Below are positions 1 through 8,786 of a stretch of 64,000 nt of DNA, piece by piece. Made by a program: the position numbers and the translations under genes. The number at the start of each line of letters is the position of its first letter. Position 1 is the stretch's first letter. Source of the DNA: Mucilaginibacter terrenus (GTDB lineage Bacteria > Bacteroidota > Bacteroidia > Sphingobacteriales > Sphingobacteriaceae). The notes beneath the pieces were generated by a model. The model made no database searches. It was given only the letters and a program-made list of their open reading frames with translations, and was not told where the DNA came from. The stretch spans positions 1,302,001 to 1,366,000 of the forward strand of contig NZ_QWDE01000001.1 in the NCBI RefSeq assembly GCF_003432065.1. The letters run 5' to 3'.

Positions 1-1
1 G

Positions 2-712
2 CTGTTCGTATTAAAACCATATTACAAAGGTGGTGAGTACGCTTACCTGTTGAATGCAAGAGAAAACCTCGACTTATTGCATCGCCGCTTCATTGTTTTT
101 GAGTTAGATAACATCAAAGATCACCCCATTCTTTTCCCGGTAGTGACACTAATCATTATGGAAACCTTTGTATCCAAAATGCGCAAACTCAGTAAGGCCA
201 CCCGCAAAATGATCTTAATCGAGGAAGCATGGAAAGCTATTGCGCGTGAAGGCATGGCCGAATACATTAAATACTTATTTAAAACGGTTCGAAAATATTT
301 TGGTGAAGCTTTGGTTGTAACCCAGGATATTGAAGATATCATCAGTTCGCCGGTGGTAAAGCAGGCTATTATCAATAACAGCGACTGCAAAATCCTACTT
401 GACCAGCGTAAGTATCAGAATGACTTTCCGAAAATTCAACAGTTGTTGGGCATCACGGATAAAGAAACGGCACTGATCATGAGCATGAACCGGAACAATG
501 ATGATAAGCGGAAATACAAAGAGGTATTTATCAGCCTTAATGGGCAGTTATCAAAAGTTTACCGGACAGAGGTGAGCCGTGAGGAATACTGGACTTATAC
601 AACGGAATCTGCGGAAAAAGCCCGCGTTCAAGAATATGCTAAAAAATATGGAAGTATTCAGCGCGGCATTGCGGCTATCGTTCAGGAAGAATTAGAAAAG
701 CAGCTTAACTAA
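2..712 (+). CDS. traG: TraG-type conjugation ATPase, C-terminal part (cut by window edge)
   Basis: The reading frame is open back to base 2, so this is the C-terminal end of a longer protein. The internal TTG at 50 is not a real start. Visible are the YYKGGEY segment just after the edge, FIVFELDNIKD and a Walker-B-like strand followed by acidic residues (KMILIEEAWKAIA). This pattern is typical of the VirB4-like TraG ATPase of Bacteroidota conjugative transposons, the cytoplasmic/inner-membrane motor of the type IV secretion channel. It heads the visible tra operon and is followed 11 bases later by a lipoprotein gene. The N-terminal Walker A half lies outside the window. Confidence 0.93.
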   Translation: MFVLKPYYKGGEYAYLLNARENLDLLHRRFIVFELDNIKDHPILFPVVTLIIMETFVSKMRKLSKATRKMILIEEAWKAIAREGMAEYIKYLFKTVRKYFGEALVVTQDIEDIISSPVVKQAIINNSDCKILLDQRKYQNDFPKIQQLLGITDKETALIMSMNRNNDDKRKYKEVFISLNGQLSKVYRTEVSREEYWTYTTESAEKARVQEYAKKYGSIQRGIAAIVQEELEKQLN

Positions 713-723
713 ATATTTTAATT

Positions 724-1098
724 ATGAAAGCAAATGTCATCTTAGTCTTATTAACCGCTTTATTATCTGCGAGTTGTACACGAAATGCAAATACCTCTAA
801 GATTGAAGGGGCTTATATCTCACAAGCCAAGGGTGAGTATGCGGTAAATGACGACACATTAGAAATCACTTCCCTTCACACTGATTCTAAAACTTACTCA
901 ATAGTTTTAAAAACAGGTTTTAAAAAAATCAGAGACGGTAAAACATTAGCAAAGCAACATAAGCAAGAGCATTGGACCGCATCTTGGGATGAAAACAAAA
1001 AAACCCTAATAGAGAGTGAACTGGGGAGGCAAATTGAAATCAAATCGAGCACCAACGAATTGATTTGGAACAATTTAGTTTTTAAAAAAACAAAGTAA
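724..1098 (+). CDS. Small lipoprotein inside the tra operon
   Basis: This 124-residue protein has an N-terminal signal sequence ending in a lipobox-like LSASC, so Cys18 is the likely lipidated residue. The mature part is hydrophilic and Lys/Thr-rich, with a predicted beta-rich pattern and no motif I recognise. It sits between traG and the first TraI-like gene on the same strand, so it is probably carried on the tra transcript. Its base composition is more AT-rich than its neighbours. It could be an entry-exclusion or envelope protein by position, but that is only a guess from place and lipobox. Function unknown. Confidence 0.75.
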   Translation: MKANVILVLLTALLSASCTRNANTSKIEGAYISQAKGEYAVNDDTLEITSLHTDSKTYSIVLKTGFKKIRDGKTLAKQHKQEHWTASWDENKKTLIESELGRQIEIKSSTNELIWNNLVFKKTK

Positions 1099-1155
1099 TT
1101 TCAGATTTCATGACTAACAAAAATTCCTGTTTATTCAGGGATAAGGGAGGCTTTT

Positions 1156-1839
1156 ATGAAAAATTTTAAGATATCGCCAACTATTCTAATTGCTTTTCTA
1201 ATCGTCTTTTTTTCTGCAAGTCAAGTTAAAGCGCAATTTGTAGTTGCAGAGATAGTCAAGCTCACTGTCAAGAAAGTGATCAAAGCCATTGATCTTAAAG
1301 TGCAGCGGATGCAAAACAAGACCATTTGGTTGCAGAATGCACAGAAAGTGTTAGAAAACGAGCTATCTAAAGTTAAACTTACGGAGATATCGGGCTGGAC
1401 AGAAGAACAAAAGCAATTGTACAGCGGCTACTATACAGAGTTATGGAAGATCAAATCCACTATTGCTTATTACCAGCGGATCAAAGATGTCACGCTGAAA
1501 CAGGCCGCTTTGGTGGGTCAGTATAAGCGGGCTTGGGGGTTATTTCAAAAAGACAACCACTTCCGTCCTGAAGAGATCAATTATATGCAGAAGGTTTACA
1601 GCGGGATCTTAGATGCCAGCGTTCAGAACCTTGACCAGATATTATTGGTCATCAATAGCTTCAAAACGCAAATGTCCGATGCTGAACGTCTTGAACTCAT
1701 TAATCATGCAAGCGACCAATTGGATATCAATTACAACGACTTGCAGCAGTTCAACAATCAAAACATTCGTATCTGCTTACAACGAAGCCGTGACATTGCA
1801 GATACGAAATCAATCAAGGAATTGTATGGAATCAATTAA
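1156..1839 (+). CDS. TraI-like conjugal transfer protein, paralogue 1 of 3
   Basis: A 227-residue protein with a cleavable signal peptide (about residues 1-26, ending in VKAQ) and a mostly helical periplasmic body. It resembles the TraI-annotated proteins of Bacteroidota conjugative transposons. Features shared with the next two genes are a central YMQKVYSGIL-like segment, an MSDAERLELI-like segment and, with the third copy, a C-terminal ELYGIN ending. It overlaps the next gene by 14 bases (1826-1839), which suggests translational coupling. The precise role in the transfer channel is not known. The assignment rests on family resemblance and its place between traG and traJ. Confidence 0.8.
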   Translation: MKNFKISPTILIAFLIVFFSASQVKAQFVVAEIVKLTVKKVIKAIDLKVQRMQNKTIWLQNAQKVLENELSKVKLTEISGWTEEQKQLYSGYYTELWKIKSTIAYYQRIKDVTLKQAALVGQYKRAWGLFQKDNHFRPEEINYMQKVYSGILDASVQNLDQILLVINSFKTQMSDAERLELINHASDQLDINYNDLQQFNNQNIRICLQRSRDIADTKSIKELYGIN

Positions 1840-2518
1840 CCAATTAAAGCGCCGGGCTGATGATATCGGCCGGAAGAGCAAGGCACTGTTAGCCTATGCG
1901 CTGGTGACCGCCGCTGCTTCGCTATGGGTGTCTCAAGCACATGCGCAGACTTTTGCCGAATGGTTTTCCCAAAAGAAAACTCAAAAGAAATACCTGCTTC
2001 AGCAAATAGCAGCTTTACAGGTTTACTCCGGTTATTTGAAGCAAGGTTACCAAATCGCTAACGGCGGTTTAGGCTATATCACCGGATCATTAAAAGAAGA
2101 GTTGAGTTTGCACACGTCCTACTACGATAAGTTAAGATCTGTCAATGCGGTAGTAAAGAATAACCCGCAGGTAAATGATATTCTGACATGGCAAAGAGAC
2201 ATTTTAAGATCAGTGAACGGTCTCAATCAGGCAACCTACCTGTCAACGAAGGAAAAGCATTACGTAGGAAAAGTCAAACAAGCACTGCTTTCAGACTGCG
2301 ATGAACAGATCACCGCGCTGCAAATTCTCCTTACAAACGGCAAACTGTCCATGACTGACGATGAACGTTTAAAGCGGTTGAACAACATTCACCTGGCGAT
2401 GCAAAGCAATTACCGGTTTATTGCAGACTTCGCAGGTAAGATCAAGGTGTATGGCCTTCAGAAGCAGCAAGAAAACACCAACCTCGAAACCAGCAAATAC
2501 ATATTCGGCATTCGATAA
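1826..2518 (+). CDS. TraI-like conjugal transfer protein, paralogue 2 of 3
   Basis: I chose the ATG at 1826 because the frame upstream of it is only the shadow of the preceding gene. This gives 230 residues, with an N-terminal hydrophobic segment at about residues 18-38 ending in AHAQ, a likely signal peptide after a basic stretch. The body repeats the pattern of its neighbours: a YSGYLKQGYQIANGG segment, HYVGKVKQALL and MTDDERLKRL. It contains two cysteine-poor helical halves and probably acts in the periplasm. It overlaps the upstream gene by 14 bases and is followed 12 bases later by paralogue 3. A structural part of the conjugation machine is likely but unproven. Confidence 0.78.
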   Translation: MESINQLKRRADDIGRKSKALLAYALVTAAASLWVSQAHAQTFAEWFSQKKTQKKYLLQQIAALQVYSGYLKQGYQIANGGLGYITGSLKEELSLHTSYYDKLRSVNAVVKNNPQVNDILTWQRDILRSVNGLNQATYLSTKEKHYVGKVKQALLSDCDEQITALQILLTNGKLSMTDDERLKRLNNIHLAMQSNYRFIADFAGKIKVYGLQKQQENTNLETSKYIFGIR

Positions 2519-2530
2519 TATCCAAGGATT

Positions 2531-3178
2531 ATGAAAAGGCACATCAAAGCATTTTTGCTGACAGGATTTACAGTAGCGAATCTCTCGCATACTCAGGTAT
2601 GTAAGGCTCAGGGCCAGGAGGTACAACAGTTGCTATTGAATATTGAAAAGCTAACTCAGTTGAAGAGCATCCTTTCCGATATGAAGACGGGTTATCAAAT
2701 ATATCAAAAGGGCTACACCACAATATCATCACTGTCACAAGGAAACTTCAACCTGCATGATGTGTATCTAAACGGCTTGCTTCAGATCAGTCCGGCTGTC
2801 AAAAACTACGGCAGGGTTGCCGAGATCATCTCCCAGCAGGCCAGTTTGCTAAGTGAGTACAAAAAGGCTTTTTCCCGCTTTAAACAAAGCGGATCGTTTT
2901 CAGCAGGCGAAATTGAATATATGGGTAAGGTATATGCCGGGCTGGTAAAGCAAAGCCTTGACAATATCAATGAGCTAACCAATGTATTGACAGCTTCTAA
3001 ATTGAGGATGACAGATGTTGAAAGGATCAGGGCGATAGATCGGATATATGCGAACTCTACTGATAAGCTTCAGTTTTTGCGATACTTCAACCGCAACGGT
3101 ATTATGCTCAGTTTGCAGCGAACGAAGGAAACCGGCGATGCAATCTCATTAAGGAAGCTCTACGGTATAAACCACTAA
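2531..3178 (+). CDS. TraI-like conjugal transfer protein, paralogue 3 of 3
   Basis: A 215-residue protein with a signal peptide (cleavage near CKAQ, about residue 25). The body carries the GYQIYQKGYTTISS segment, IEYMGKVYAGLV and MTDVERIRAI, matching the two preceding genes, and ends in RKLYGINH like paralogue 1. It starts 12 bases after paralogue 2 and ends 10 bases before traJ, so all lie on one transcript. TerB-like or TraI-like annotation is common for such proteins in Bacteroidota elements. The biochemical role is unknown, and a periplasmic scaffold is the simplest guess. Confidence 0.78.
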   Translation: MKRHIKAFLLTGFTVANLSHTQVCKAQGQEVQQLLLNIEKLTQLKSILSDMKTGYQIYQKGYTTISSLSQGNFNLHDVYLNGLLQISPAVKNYGRVAEIISQQASLLSEYKKAFSRFKQSGSFSAGEIEYMGKVYAGLVKQSLDNINELTNVLTASKLRMTDVERIRAIDRIYANSTDKLQFLRYFNRNGIMLSLQRTKETGDAISLRKLYGINH

Positions 3179-3188
3179 TTCAGACATC

Positions 3189-4391
3189 ATGAAAAAGACA
3201 GCTTTTTTAACCGCATCCATGGCGGTAACGGGGATTCTTTTCCCTTTATTTTCAACTGCAGCAGGGCTTGCAGATAACATCCAGGGACTGCAGGGAACAC
3301 TCAATAGTGTTTACAATGATATGCTGCCGATGTGCAGCGGCTTGATCGGCGTAGGCAGGGCCATCGCGGGATTCGGCGCATTGTGGTATATCGGCAGCCG
3401 TGTATGGCGGCAAATTGCGGCGGCAGAACCTATAGATTTTTACCCGCTGATGCGCCCTTTCGCACTCGGGCTGGCAATCCTGTTGTTTCCTACGGTCATT
3501 GCTGTCATTAACGGGATTATGCAGCCGACCGTTAATGCGACCGGCGGTATGGTACAGAACTCTGATGCGGCAATTGCAGCCTTGCTAAAAGCCAAGCAGG
3601 AAGCCGTTGAGAACACAGATACGTGGCAAATGTATGTTGGGCCTGACGGTGATGGTGACCGGGATAAGTGGTACAAATATACCCATCCCGATGATCAAAC
3701 AGGTAGTAAAGAAGGTGTTTTAGCCAGCGTTGGGAATGATATGAATTTCGCTATGGCTAAAGCGTCCTATAACTTTCGTAATACCGTGAAGCAATGGATG
3801 TCAGAGGTACTACAGGTATTGTATGAAGCCGCAGCACTATGTATCAATACTATTCGTACGTTTTACCTGATCATTCTGGCTATCCTCGGGCCGATCGTTT
3901 TTGGGCTTGCGGTATTTGACGGTTTTCAAAGCACATTAACGGTGTGGCTGGCTAAATACATCAATGTATTCCTATGGTTACCAGTCGCGAATATATTCGG
4001 TGCCATTATCGGTAAAGTGCAGGAAAATATGCTCAAACTAGATATTTCACAGGTGCAATCAGCCGGTGATACCTTTTTCAGCTCGACTGACACGGCTTAC
4101 CTGATCTTCCTGATCATTGGGATCACAGGGTACTTCACCGTTCCGAGCGTAGCCAATTACATTGTTAATGCTGGCAGCGGCCACGGGCTGCTACAAAAAG
4201 TAAATGCGTTGGTCATCAGCAGCTCCAATACCACCATGTCGGCTGGTTCTCAAACGGGCGAACGGATGGTCAACGGTGCAGTCAATTTAAGCAATGCACC
4301 AAGCGATTTCATGAGCGGCTGGAACAATGCGGGTCAGGAATCTAAGTCACAGCCCGCTAACCATCAGGCGGCACGCATCAACGGAAATTAA
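3189..4391 (+). CDS. traJ: TraJ, polytopic membrane protein of the conjugation channel
   Basis: A 400-residue protein with an N-terminal signal-like segment, then hydrophobic segments near residues 42-60, 90-115, 205-235, 255-275 and 300-320. The final 60 residues are hydrophilic and Asn/Ser/Gln-rich. The layout matches TraJ of CTnDOT-type elements, the VirB6-like inner-membrane channel component. The LGPIVFGLAVFDGFQ and WLPVANIFGAIIG segments are typical of the family. It follows the third TraI-like gene by 10 bases and precedes traK by 24 bases. Start at 3189 is supported by spacing and the signal-like N-terminus. Confidence 0.92.
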   Translation: MKKTAFLTASMAVTGILFPLFSTAAGLADNIQGLQGTLNSVYNDMLPMCSGLIGVGRAIAGFGALWYIGSRVWRQIAAAEPIDFYPLMRPFALGLAILLFPTVIAVINGIMQPTVNATGGMVQNSDAAIAALLKAKQEAVENTDTWQMYVGPDGDGDRDKWYKYTHPDDQTGSKEGVLASVGNDMNFAMAKASYNFRNTVKQWMSEVLQVLYEAAALCINTIRTFYLIILAILGPIVFGLAVFDGFQSTLTVWLAKYINVFLWLPVANIFGAIIGKVQENMLKLDISQVQSAGDTFFSSTDTAYLIFLIIGITGYFTVPSVANYIVNAGSGHGLLQKVNALVISSSNTTMSAGSQTGERMVNGAVNLSNAPSDFMSGWNNAGQESKSQPANHQAARINGN

Positions 4392-4415
4392 GTAGTTCAC
4401 CATAAAATAGTAGCC

Positions 4416-5033
4416 ATGTTTACACACCTCAAAAATATTGAAACGGCCTTTCGGCATGTGAAGCTGTTCAGTTATCTCCTGATAGCCGCCTGCACGATCA
4501 TTTCCTGCTTTGCGCTATACAAAAGCTATCAAGCCGCAGACCTTGCCAGCAGGCACATCTATATATTGGCAAACGGTAAAGCTTTAGAAGCTTTTGCTGC
4601 TGATCGCAAGGATAACATTCCTGTTGAAGCACGGGATCACATCAAAATGTTTCATCACTACTTTTTCACGCTTGACCCTGATGAAAAAGTGATCAACGCC
4701 AACATCGGAAAGGCATTGTACCTGGCCGATGAAACCGCCAGAAATCAGTACAACGATCTTAAGGAAAAAAGCTATTACAACAACCTGATTTCCGGCAACA
4801 TCAGCCAGCAGGTTGTGGTGGACAGCGTTCAACTCGACATTGATCAGTATCCTTATTACTTTAAATGCTTTGCTACGCAAAAGCTGATCCGCGCAACATC
4901 AACCATTAATCGCAGTCTGGTTACCCAGGGTTATCTCCGAAACGTGGCGCGTTCAGATAACAACCCGCACGGATTCCTAATCCAGCATTGGGAAACATTA
5001 GCCAACAGGGATACTACCCTTCAACATCAATAG
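4416..5033 (+). CDS. traK: TraK conjugation protein (VirB8-like)
   Basis: A 205-residue protein with a short cytoplasmic N-terminus, one membrane segment at about residues 20-38 and a periplasmic domain of about 165 residues. This is the layout of TraK/VirB8-like assembly factors. The FRHVKLFSYL, ILANGKALEAFAADR and FHHYFFTLDPDEK segments are characteristic of TraK in Bacteroidota conjugative transposons. The periplasmic part probably contacts the TraM/TraN core. The next gene begins 3 bases after the stop codon, so the genes are tightly linked. Confidence 0.93.
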   Translation: MFTHLKNIETAFRHVKLFSYLLIAACTIISCFALYKSYQAADLASRHIYILANGKALEAFAADRKDNIPVEARDHIKMFHHYFFTLDPDEKVINANIGKALYLADETARNQYNDLKEKSYYNNLISGNISQQVVVDSVQLDIDQYPYYFKCFATQKLIRATSTINRSLVTQGYLRNVARSDNNPHGFLIQHWETLANRDTTLQHQ

Positions 5034-5035
5034 CC

Positions 5036-5371
5036 ATGAAAACACAAAGTAATGATAACAGCTCATCCACCGCGATCAATGACAAAATAGCGCAAGTGGT
5101 CTCGGCTTATATTGTAAGCGTTCAAGTTAAAATGGCAACAGCAATCGCTGGGCGGTTCAATGCCTACAGCGCTCCTAAGCAAAAGCTCGTGCTGTTGAGT
5201 ATAGTAGCCATCACAATTGCCATCCTCTTAGCCGGGCTATTTACCAATTCTTATACGATACCGGCCCTTCATCAATCCTATAAACCCGCAACACATATCG
5301 GTATGGCATCCGACGTCAATCTCTCTGGAAGAAGGGATGCACAATTAACAGATTCACTAACTAAAAAATGA
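5036..5371 (+). CDS. TraL-like small bitopic protein
   Basis: I chose the ATG at 5036, 3 bases after the traK stop. Sequence upstream in the same frame is shadow of traK. The 111-residue product has a Ser/Asn-rich N-terminus, a helical segment, one hydrophobic segment at about residues 56-76 and a short extracytoplasmic tail. Size, topology and place between traK and traM fit the TraL position in Sphingobacteriaceae elements, although I see no diagnostic motif. It is probably an accessory subunit of the transfer complex. Confidence 0.7.
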   Translation: MKTQSNDNSSSTAINDKIAQVVSAYIVSVQVKMATAIAGRFNAYSAPKQKLVLLSIVAITIAILLAGLFTNSYTIPALHQSYKPATHIGMASDVNLSGRRDAQLTDSLTKK

Positions 5372-5378
5372 TTAGATC

Positions 5379-6617
5379 ATGGAAGCAACACTCAAACGAG
5401 GCAATTTGCCTGCACACGCTCCTGAATTTCTTAAAGAGCGTAAATTCTTAATGATGATACCAGTATTGATCTTTCCTTTTCTGACGATGGCCTTTTGGGC
5501 GTTGGGTGGCGGACGGAACAGTAGCCACATGACCAGCGAACAGACGGCGGTCAAAGGGCTGAACACTACTTTACCTCAAGCTAAATTTAAAAGTGATAGC
5601 GAGCAGGATAAAATGGGTGTCTATCAAACTTCCGGGAAGAACTCAGACAGTTCCGCAGCGGGCAGCATAAGCCAAAGCTTCGTTAGTTCGATGGGCTTTG
5701 CTGAACAGCAGGCTTCACAAGGAGAATTGCAAAACACATCTTCATTATCAAGCGACCTGACAGCGAGCGATCCTAATGAAGCCAAAATTCAGGCCAAACT
5801 TGCACAGATCAATACGCAGCTCAATCAGTCTTCGTCACCAGTACCAACGGGCGGTTATGAGCCGCAGTCCAATTCAGGTACAGAGGTTAAGCGACTGCAA
5901 ATGATGATGGCTGCTATGAACAGCGGCAATGGCGAAGATCCGGAAATGGAGCAGCTCAGCCGCATGCTTCAGCAGATCAATGATATTCAAAATCCCGGCA
6001 ACTCCGATAACGTCCTTCGCGCCCGCTCCCTGAAAAATCGTAACCGTGTCTATGCGGTAACAGCTGTAAGCGACGATACAGAAGAACATGGCGAAGGCGC
6101 TAATATCAGGTATGCAAGCAATCAAACCGCGCAGGGCGAAAATGCGGAAGGGAATACCATTCAGGCCGTGATTCACGAAAATCAAACGTTGGTCAGCGGT
6201 GCGGTGGTTAAACTGCGGCTGCTGGACGGGATCTATATTAAAGGCAAAATGATCCCTAAAGGCAGCTTTGTTTACGGCACTTGTGCTTTGAATAATGAGC
6301 GCCTGGATATTAAGATCGCAAGTATACGCTACCTGAATAACATATTGCCGGTCGCACTTACCGTCTATGACCTGGACGGCCTCGAAGGTCTGTATGTGCC
6401 GGGTTCTATCAGCCGCGACGCTGCAAAGAACGGAATGGGCAATGCCGTAAGTTCTATGCAGCTGATGAACATGGATCAGTCCTTAGGCGCACAAGCAGCC
6501 GGGGCTGGTATTGAAGCCGCTAAAGGGCTGTTCGGCAAAAAAGTAAAACAGATCAAGGTCAAAGTTAAAGCCGGATATGAAGTACTGCTGAAAGACAGTA
6601 ATGACCGGGATAATTAA
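5379..6617 (+). CDS. traM: TraM conjugation protein (VirB10-like)
   Basis: A 412-residue protein with a short cytoplasmic head, one membrane segment at about residues 25-43, a long low-complexity Ser/Gln/Asn-rich linker (about 50-215) and a C-terminal beta-rich domain. That domain carries KGSFVYGTCALNNERLDI and LDGLEGLYVPGS, the family signature of TraM. This is the VirB10-like arrangement that spans the periplasm and links the inner-membrane motor to the outer-membrane pore. It starts 7 bases after the TraL-like gene and is followed 9 bases later by traN. Confidence 0.94.
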   Translation: MEATLKRGNLPAHAPEFLKERKFLMMIPVLIFPFLTMAFWALGGGRNSSHMTSEQTAVKGLNTTLPQAKFKSDSEQDKMGVYQTSGKNSDSSAAGSISQSFVSSMGFAEQQASQGELQNTSSLSSDLTASDPNEAKIQAKLAQINTQLNQSSSPVPTGGYEPQSNSGTEVKRLQMMMAAMNSGNGEDPEMEQLSRMLQQINDIQNPGNSDNVLRARSLKNRNRVYAVTAVSDDTEEHGEGANIRYASNQTAQGENAEGNTIQAVIHENQTLVSGAVVKLRLLDGIYIKGKMIPKGSFVYGTCALNNERLDIKIASIRYLNNILPVALTVYDLDGLEGLYVPGSISRDAAKNGMGNAVSSMQLMNMDQSLGAQAAGAGIEAAKGLFGKKVKQIKVKVKAGYEVLLKDSNDRDN

Positions 6618-6626
6618 GGAGGTGAT

Positions 6627-7445
6627 ATGAAAAGACTAACAGTAATATTTTTCCTAGCGTTAATAGGCAAATTAGCGTTTGCACTGGATACCGCCTATGT
6701 AAGCCACGACAAGGTGACAGCATTATTTTTTCAAGGGCCAGTTAAGGTGCTCGGCAGCCAAAGCTGCAAGTACGTGATTACGGACAAAGGCAATGGGGTG
6801 TTAACGATCAAAGCAGTCGCGTCGAATTTTAAAAATGTTACGCTCATTGTTCAGGATCTAAGCACCAAAAAGGTCTACAGCATCCCGGTAGCTTATTCTT
6901 ATGGACGAGCAGGGCGACGGATTGGTTATGGTAGTACGCTTGTACGTACCCTAGTAAATAACAGGCCGGAAAATACCGAAGAGATTATCGCGCAGCAATT
7001 AGCATCAGGAAAGCGTGCAGATGTAGCTACTCATGAAAAAACGGGCGGTATAAAAGCATGGATCAATAAAGTTTCGCTTGCAGGTAACCGGATCTATTTA
7101 CGGCTGGATCTGCGAAATCGCTCGAACCTGTCTTACGGGATTGATTTTGTCCGCTTCTATATCCGTGACCGCAAAACTGTGGACCGCATGGCTACCCACG
7201 AACAGGAGATCGTCCCGCTTTACAGCACTTTACGAAGTCCTACAGCCGTGACCAAAGACCATGAAGTTGCCAAAGTTTTTGCCTTTAAACGGTTTTCCTT
7301 ATTAGATGATGAGGCGCTATTCATCGAAGTTTACGAGCGTTCGGGTAACCGGCACCTTTATTTACAGATCAGGCAGGATGATCTGGATGACCTCAAGGTA
7401 ATACCAATAATATCAGATGCCCCACAGGCAATTGCATCGAATTAA
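6627..7445 (+). CDS. traN: TraN conjugation protein (VirB9-like)
   Basis: A 272-residue protein with a signal peptide (about residues 1-19), a first beta-rich domain and a second domain (about 140-270) with the LRNRSNLSYGIDFVRFYIRD segment typical of TraN from CTnDOT-type elements. It is the likely outer-membrane/periplasmic partner of TraM in the core complex. An AAGGAGGTGATATG sequence at 6616-6629 gives an unusually strong ribosome binding site for a Bacteroidota gene, which may mean high translation of this subunit. It ends the recognisable tra series in this window. Confidence 0.93.
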   Translation: MKRLTVIFFLALIGKLAFALDTAYVSHDKVTALFFQGPVKVLGSQSCKYVITDKGNGVLTIKAVASNFKNVTLIVQDLSTKKVYSIPVAYSYGRAGRRIGYGSTLVRTLVNNRPENTEEIIAQQLASGKRADVATHEKTGGIKAWINKVSLAGNRIYLRLDLRNRSNLSYGIDFVRFYIRDRKTVDRMATHEQEIVPLYSTLRSPTAVTKDHEVAKVFAFKRFSLLDDEALFIEVYERSGNRHLYLQIRQDDLDDLKVIPIISDAPQAIASN

Positions 7446-7483
7446 TATCAATTCAAATAACAAACGTTTAAATTAATTAAGTT

Positions 7484-8254
7484 ATGAACACACAAAATGC
7501 AGAATTCCTGAAAAAAAGCCTGTTGAACTTAGGCTTCGGAGAAAAAGTAAATGCCCAGCTGGACAGGGAAATGGACGCTAAAACACCACAATTTACCTTG
7601 GGTGTCACTCACGAATTCAATCATAAAACAATTGATTACCAGCTGCACTTTAAAGCCGGCGAAAACGAGGAAATGTACTTTTTCAATAAGTATGATGCCA
7701 AAATCCGTCACGGCGAAGATCCGTCAAAAGATGTTGGGCAGACTTTCTACATCAATAAGGGTCACGGTGTCACTGCCAAGGAGGCTTTCAATTTGATGGA
7801 AGGCCGTTCGGTTCACAAGCAGCTGACTAACCTGGAAAATCAAAAGTACCAGGCCTGGCTAACACTGGATGACCAAAACTTAACCGAAAGTGGTAATAAA
7901 AAGATTAAGCACTATCATGAAAACTACGGCTTTGATGTCGAAAAGGTTATTGCCGGTAAGGGTATTAAAGAATTGGAAGATCCGAAAGCAAAGGAGGAAC
8001 TATTGTACTCCCTGAAAAAAGGCAATGCACAACAGATCACTGTCAACGGCGGTGAGGGCGATAAAAAGTATTACATCACCGCGAACCCGCAATTTAAGAC
8101 CGTTGACCTTTACGATCAACAGATGAAGAAGATTAAACGGGAAGAGCTATTAGGTACCAATACAAAAGCTTCAAAAAGCTTGAAATCAACTAAGCAATCC
8201 GAGGAGGAACCGCTAAAAAAAAAGCAGTCGCGTAAAAGCAAAATGAGTGTTTAA
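7484..8254 (+). CDS. Conjugative-element protein, DUF3945-like
   Basis: A 256-residue soluble protein without signal peptide. The middle contains GQTFYINKGHGVTAKEAFNL and a FDVEKVIAGKGIKELEDP segment, and the tail (about 220-256) is Lys/Ser-rich and probably disordered. Proteins of this kind, often labelled DUF3945 or DUF4099-like, are common cargo of Bacteroidota conjugative elements. They have been linked to mobilisation or topoisomerase-type genes, but no activity is established. It lies 38 bases after traN and is followed directly by a hairpin terminator, so it is the last gene of the tra operon. Confidence 0.65.
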   Translation: MNTQNAEFLKKSLLNLGFGEKVNAQLDREMDAKTPQFTLGVTHEFNHKTIDYQLHFKAGENEEMYFFNKYDAKIRHGEDPSKDVGQTFYINKGHGVTAKEAFNLMEGRSVHKQLTNLENQKYQAWLTLDDQNLTESGNKKIKHYHENYGFDVEKVIAGKGIKELEDPKAKEELLYSLKKGNAQQITVNGGEGDKKYYITANPQFKTVDLYDQQMKKIKREELLGTNTKASKSLKSTKQSEEEPLKKKQSRKSKMSV

Positions 8255-8262
8255 CATTTCAG

Positions 8263-8288
8263 GCAACAGGTCATCACTGACCTGTTGC
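8263..8288 (+). terminator. Intrinsic terminator of the tra operon
   Basis: A perfect 11-base-pair inverted repeat (GCAACAGGTCA at 8263-8273, TGACCTGTTGC at 8278-8288) with a four-base loop, starting 8 bases after the stop codon of the last tra-operon gene and followed by TATTT. The T-run is short, so efficiency is uncertain. Confidence 0.75.
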
Positions 8289-8437
8289 TATTTACCCTGA
8301 ATTATTGGTAATGATAACACTGGATGATGCTATAATAAAGATGATTACACGGGATCCGGCAATTTTGCATAATTACCATTAAGGGTCCCTTCACTGCAAC
8401 ATATAAATTTCTTTCAATGAGGTGGTCTGAAGATCCT

Positions 8438-8695
8438 TTAAAGATCGAAGCCTTTAAAGAACTCCTCAAGGGTAATGTTCAGCGCTCTCAGTACCCGAAC
8501 CAGGGTAGATAATTTCAGATCCTCGCCGTTTTCGTACCTCCAGACCTGAGCCCTGCTCAGGTTATGTTTAAAGGCAAATTTTTCGTAATTGTCCTCTCCC
8601 GCTGCGATCCGCAGCTCCCGAATCCTTTCTCCAAGGCGTTTGAGCACTACTTCCTGGTATTCCTGTTCCTGAGGTGTACGCTTTACGGCAGACAT
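8438..8695 (-). CDS. XRE-family helix-turn-helix regulator
   Basis: An 85-residue DNA-binding protein from the ATG at 8695. A TTG at 8722 in the same frame would add nine residues. The HTH covers about residues 20-75: GERIRELR, then NYEKFAFKHNLSRAQVWRYE and LSTLVRVLRALNITLEEFF. This is the classic Cro/C1 fold with the recognition helix at LSRAQVWRYENG. It is transcribed towards the tra terminator, away from the alpha-CTD-like gene. Small XRE proteins of this kind are standard regulators in Bacteroidota conjugative elements. Target unknown. Confidence 0.88.
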   Translation of the reverse strand: MSAVKRTPQEQEYQEVVLKRLGERIRELRIAAGEDNYEKFAFKHNLSRAQVWRYENGEDLKLSTLVRVLRALNITLEEFFKGFDL

Positions 8696-8786
8696 GGAGT
8701 AAAATAAACCATATTGCTGCAATAAAAGTACCTCTTATGAGATACAGCTTTTAAGAAACAAATTGTATATTTGAGTAATCAGATCA

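Noticed and set aside
1613..1825. Extended N-terminus of the second TraI-like protein
   Set aside because: The extension is only the shadow of the preceding gene. The ATG at 1826 gives a normal signal peptide and a 14-base overlap.
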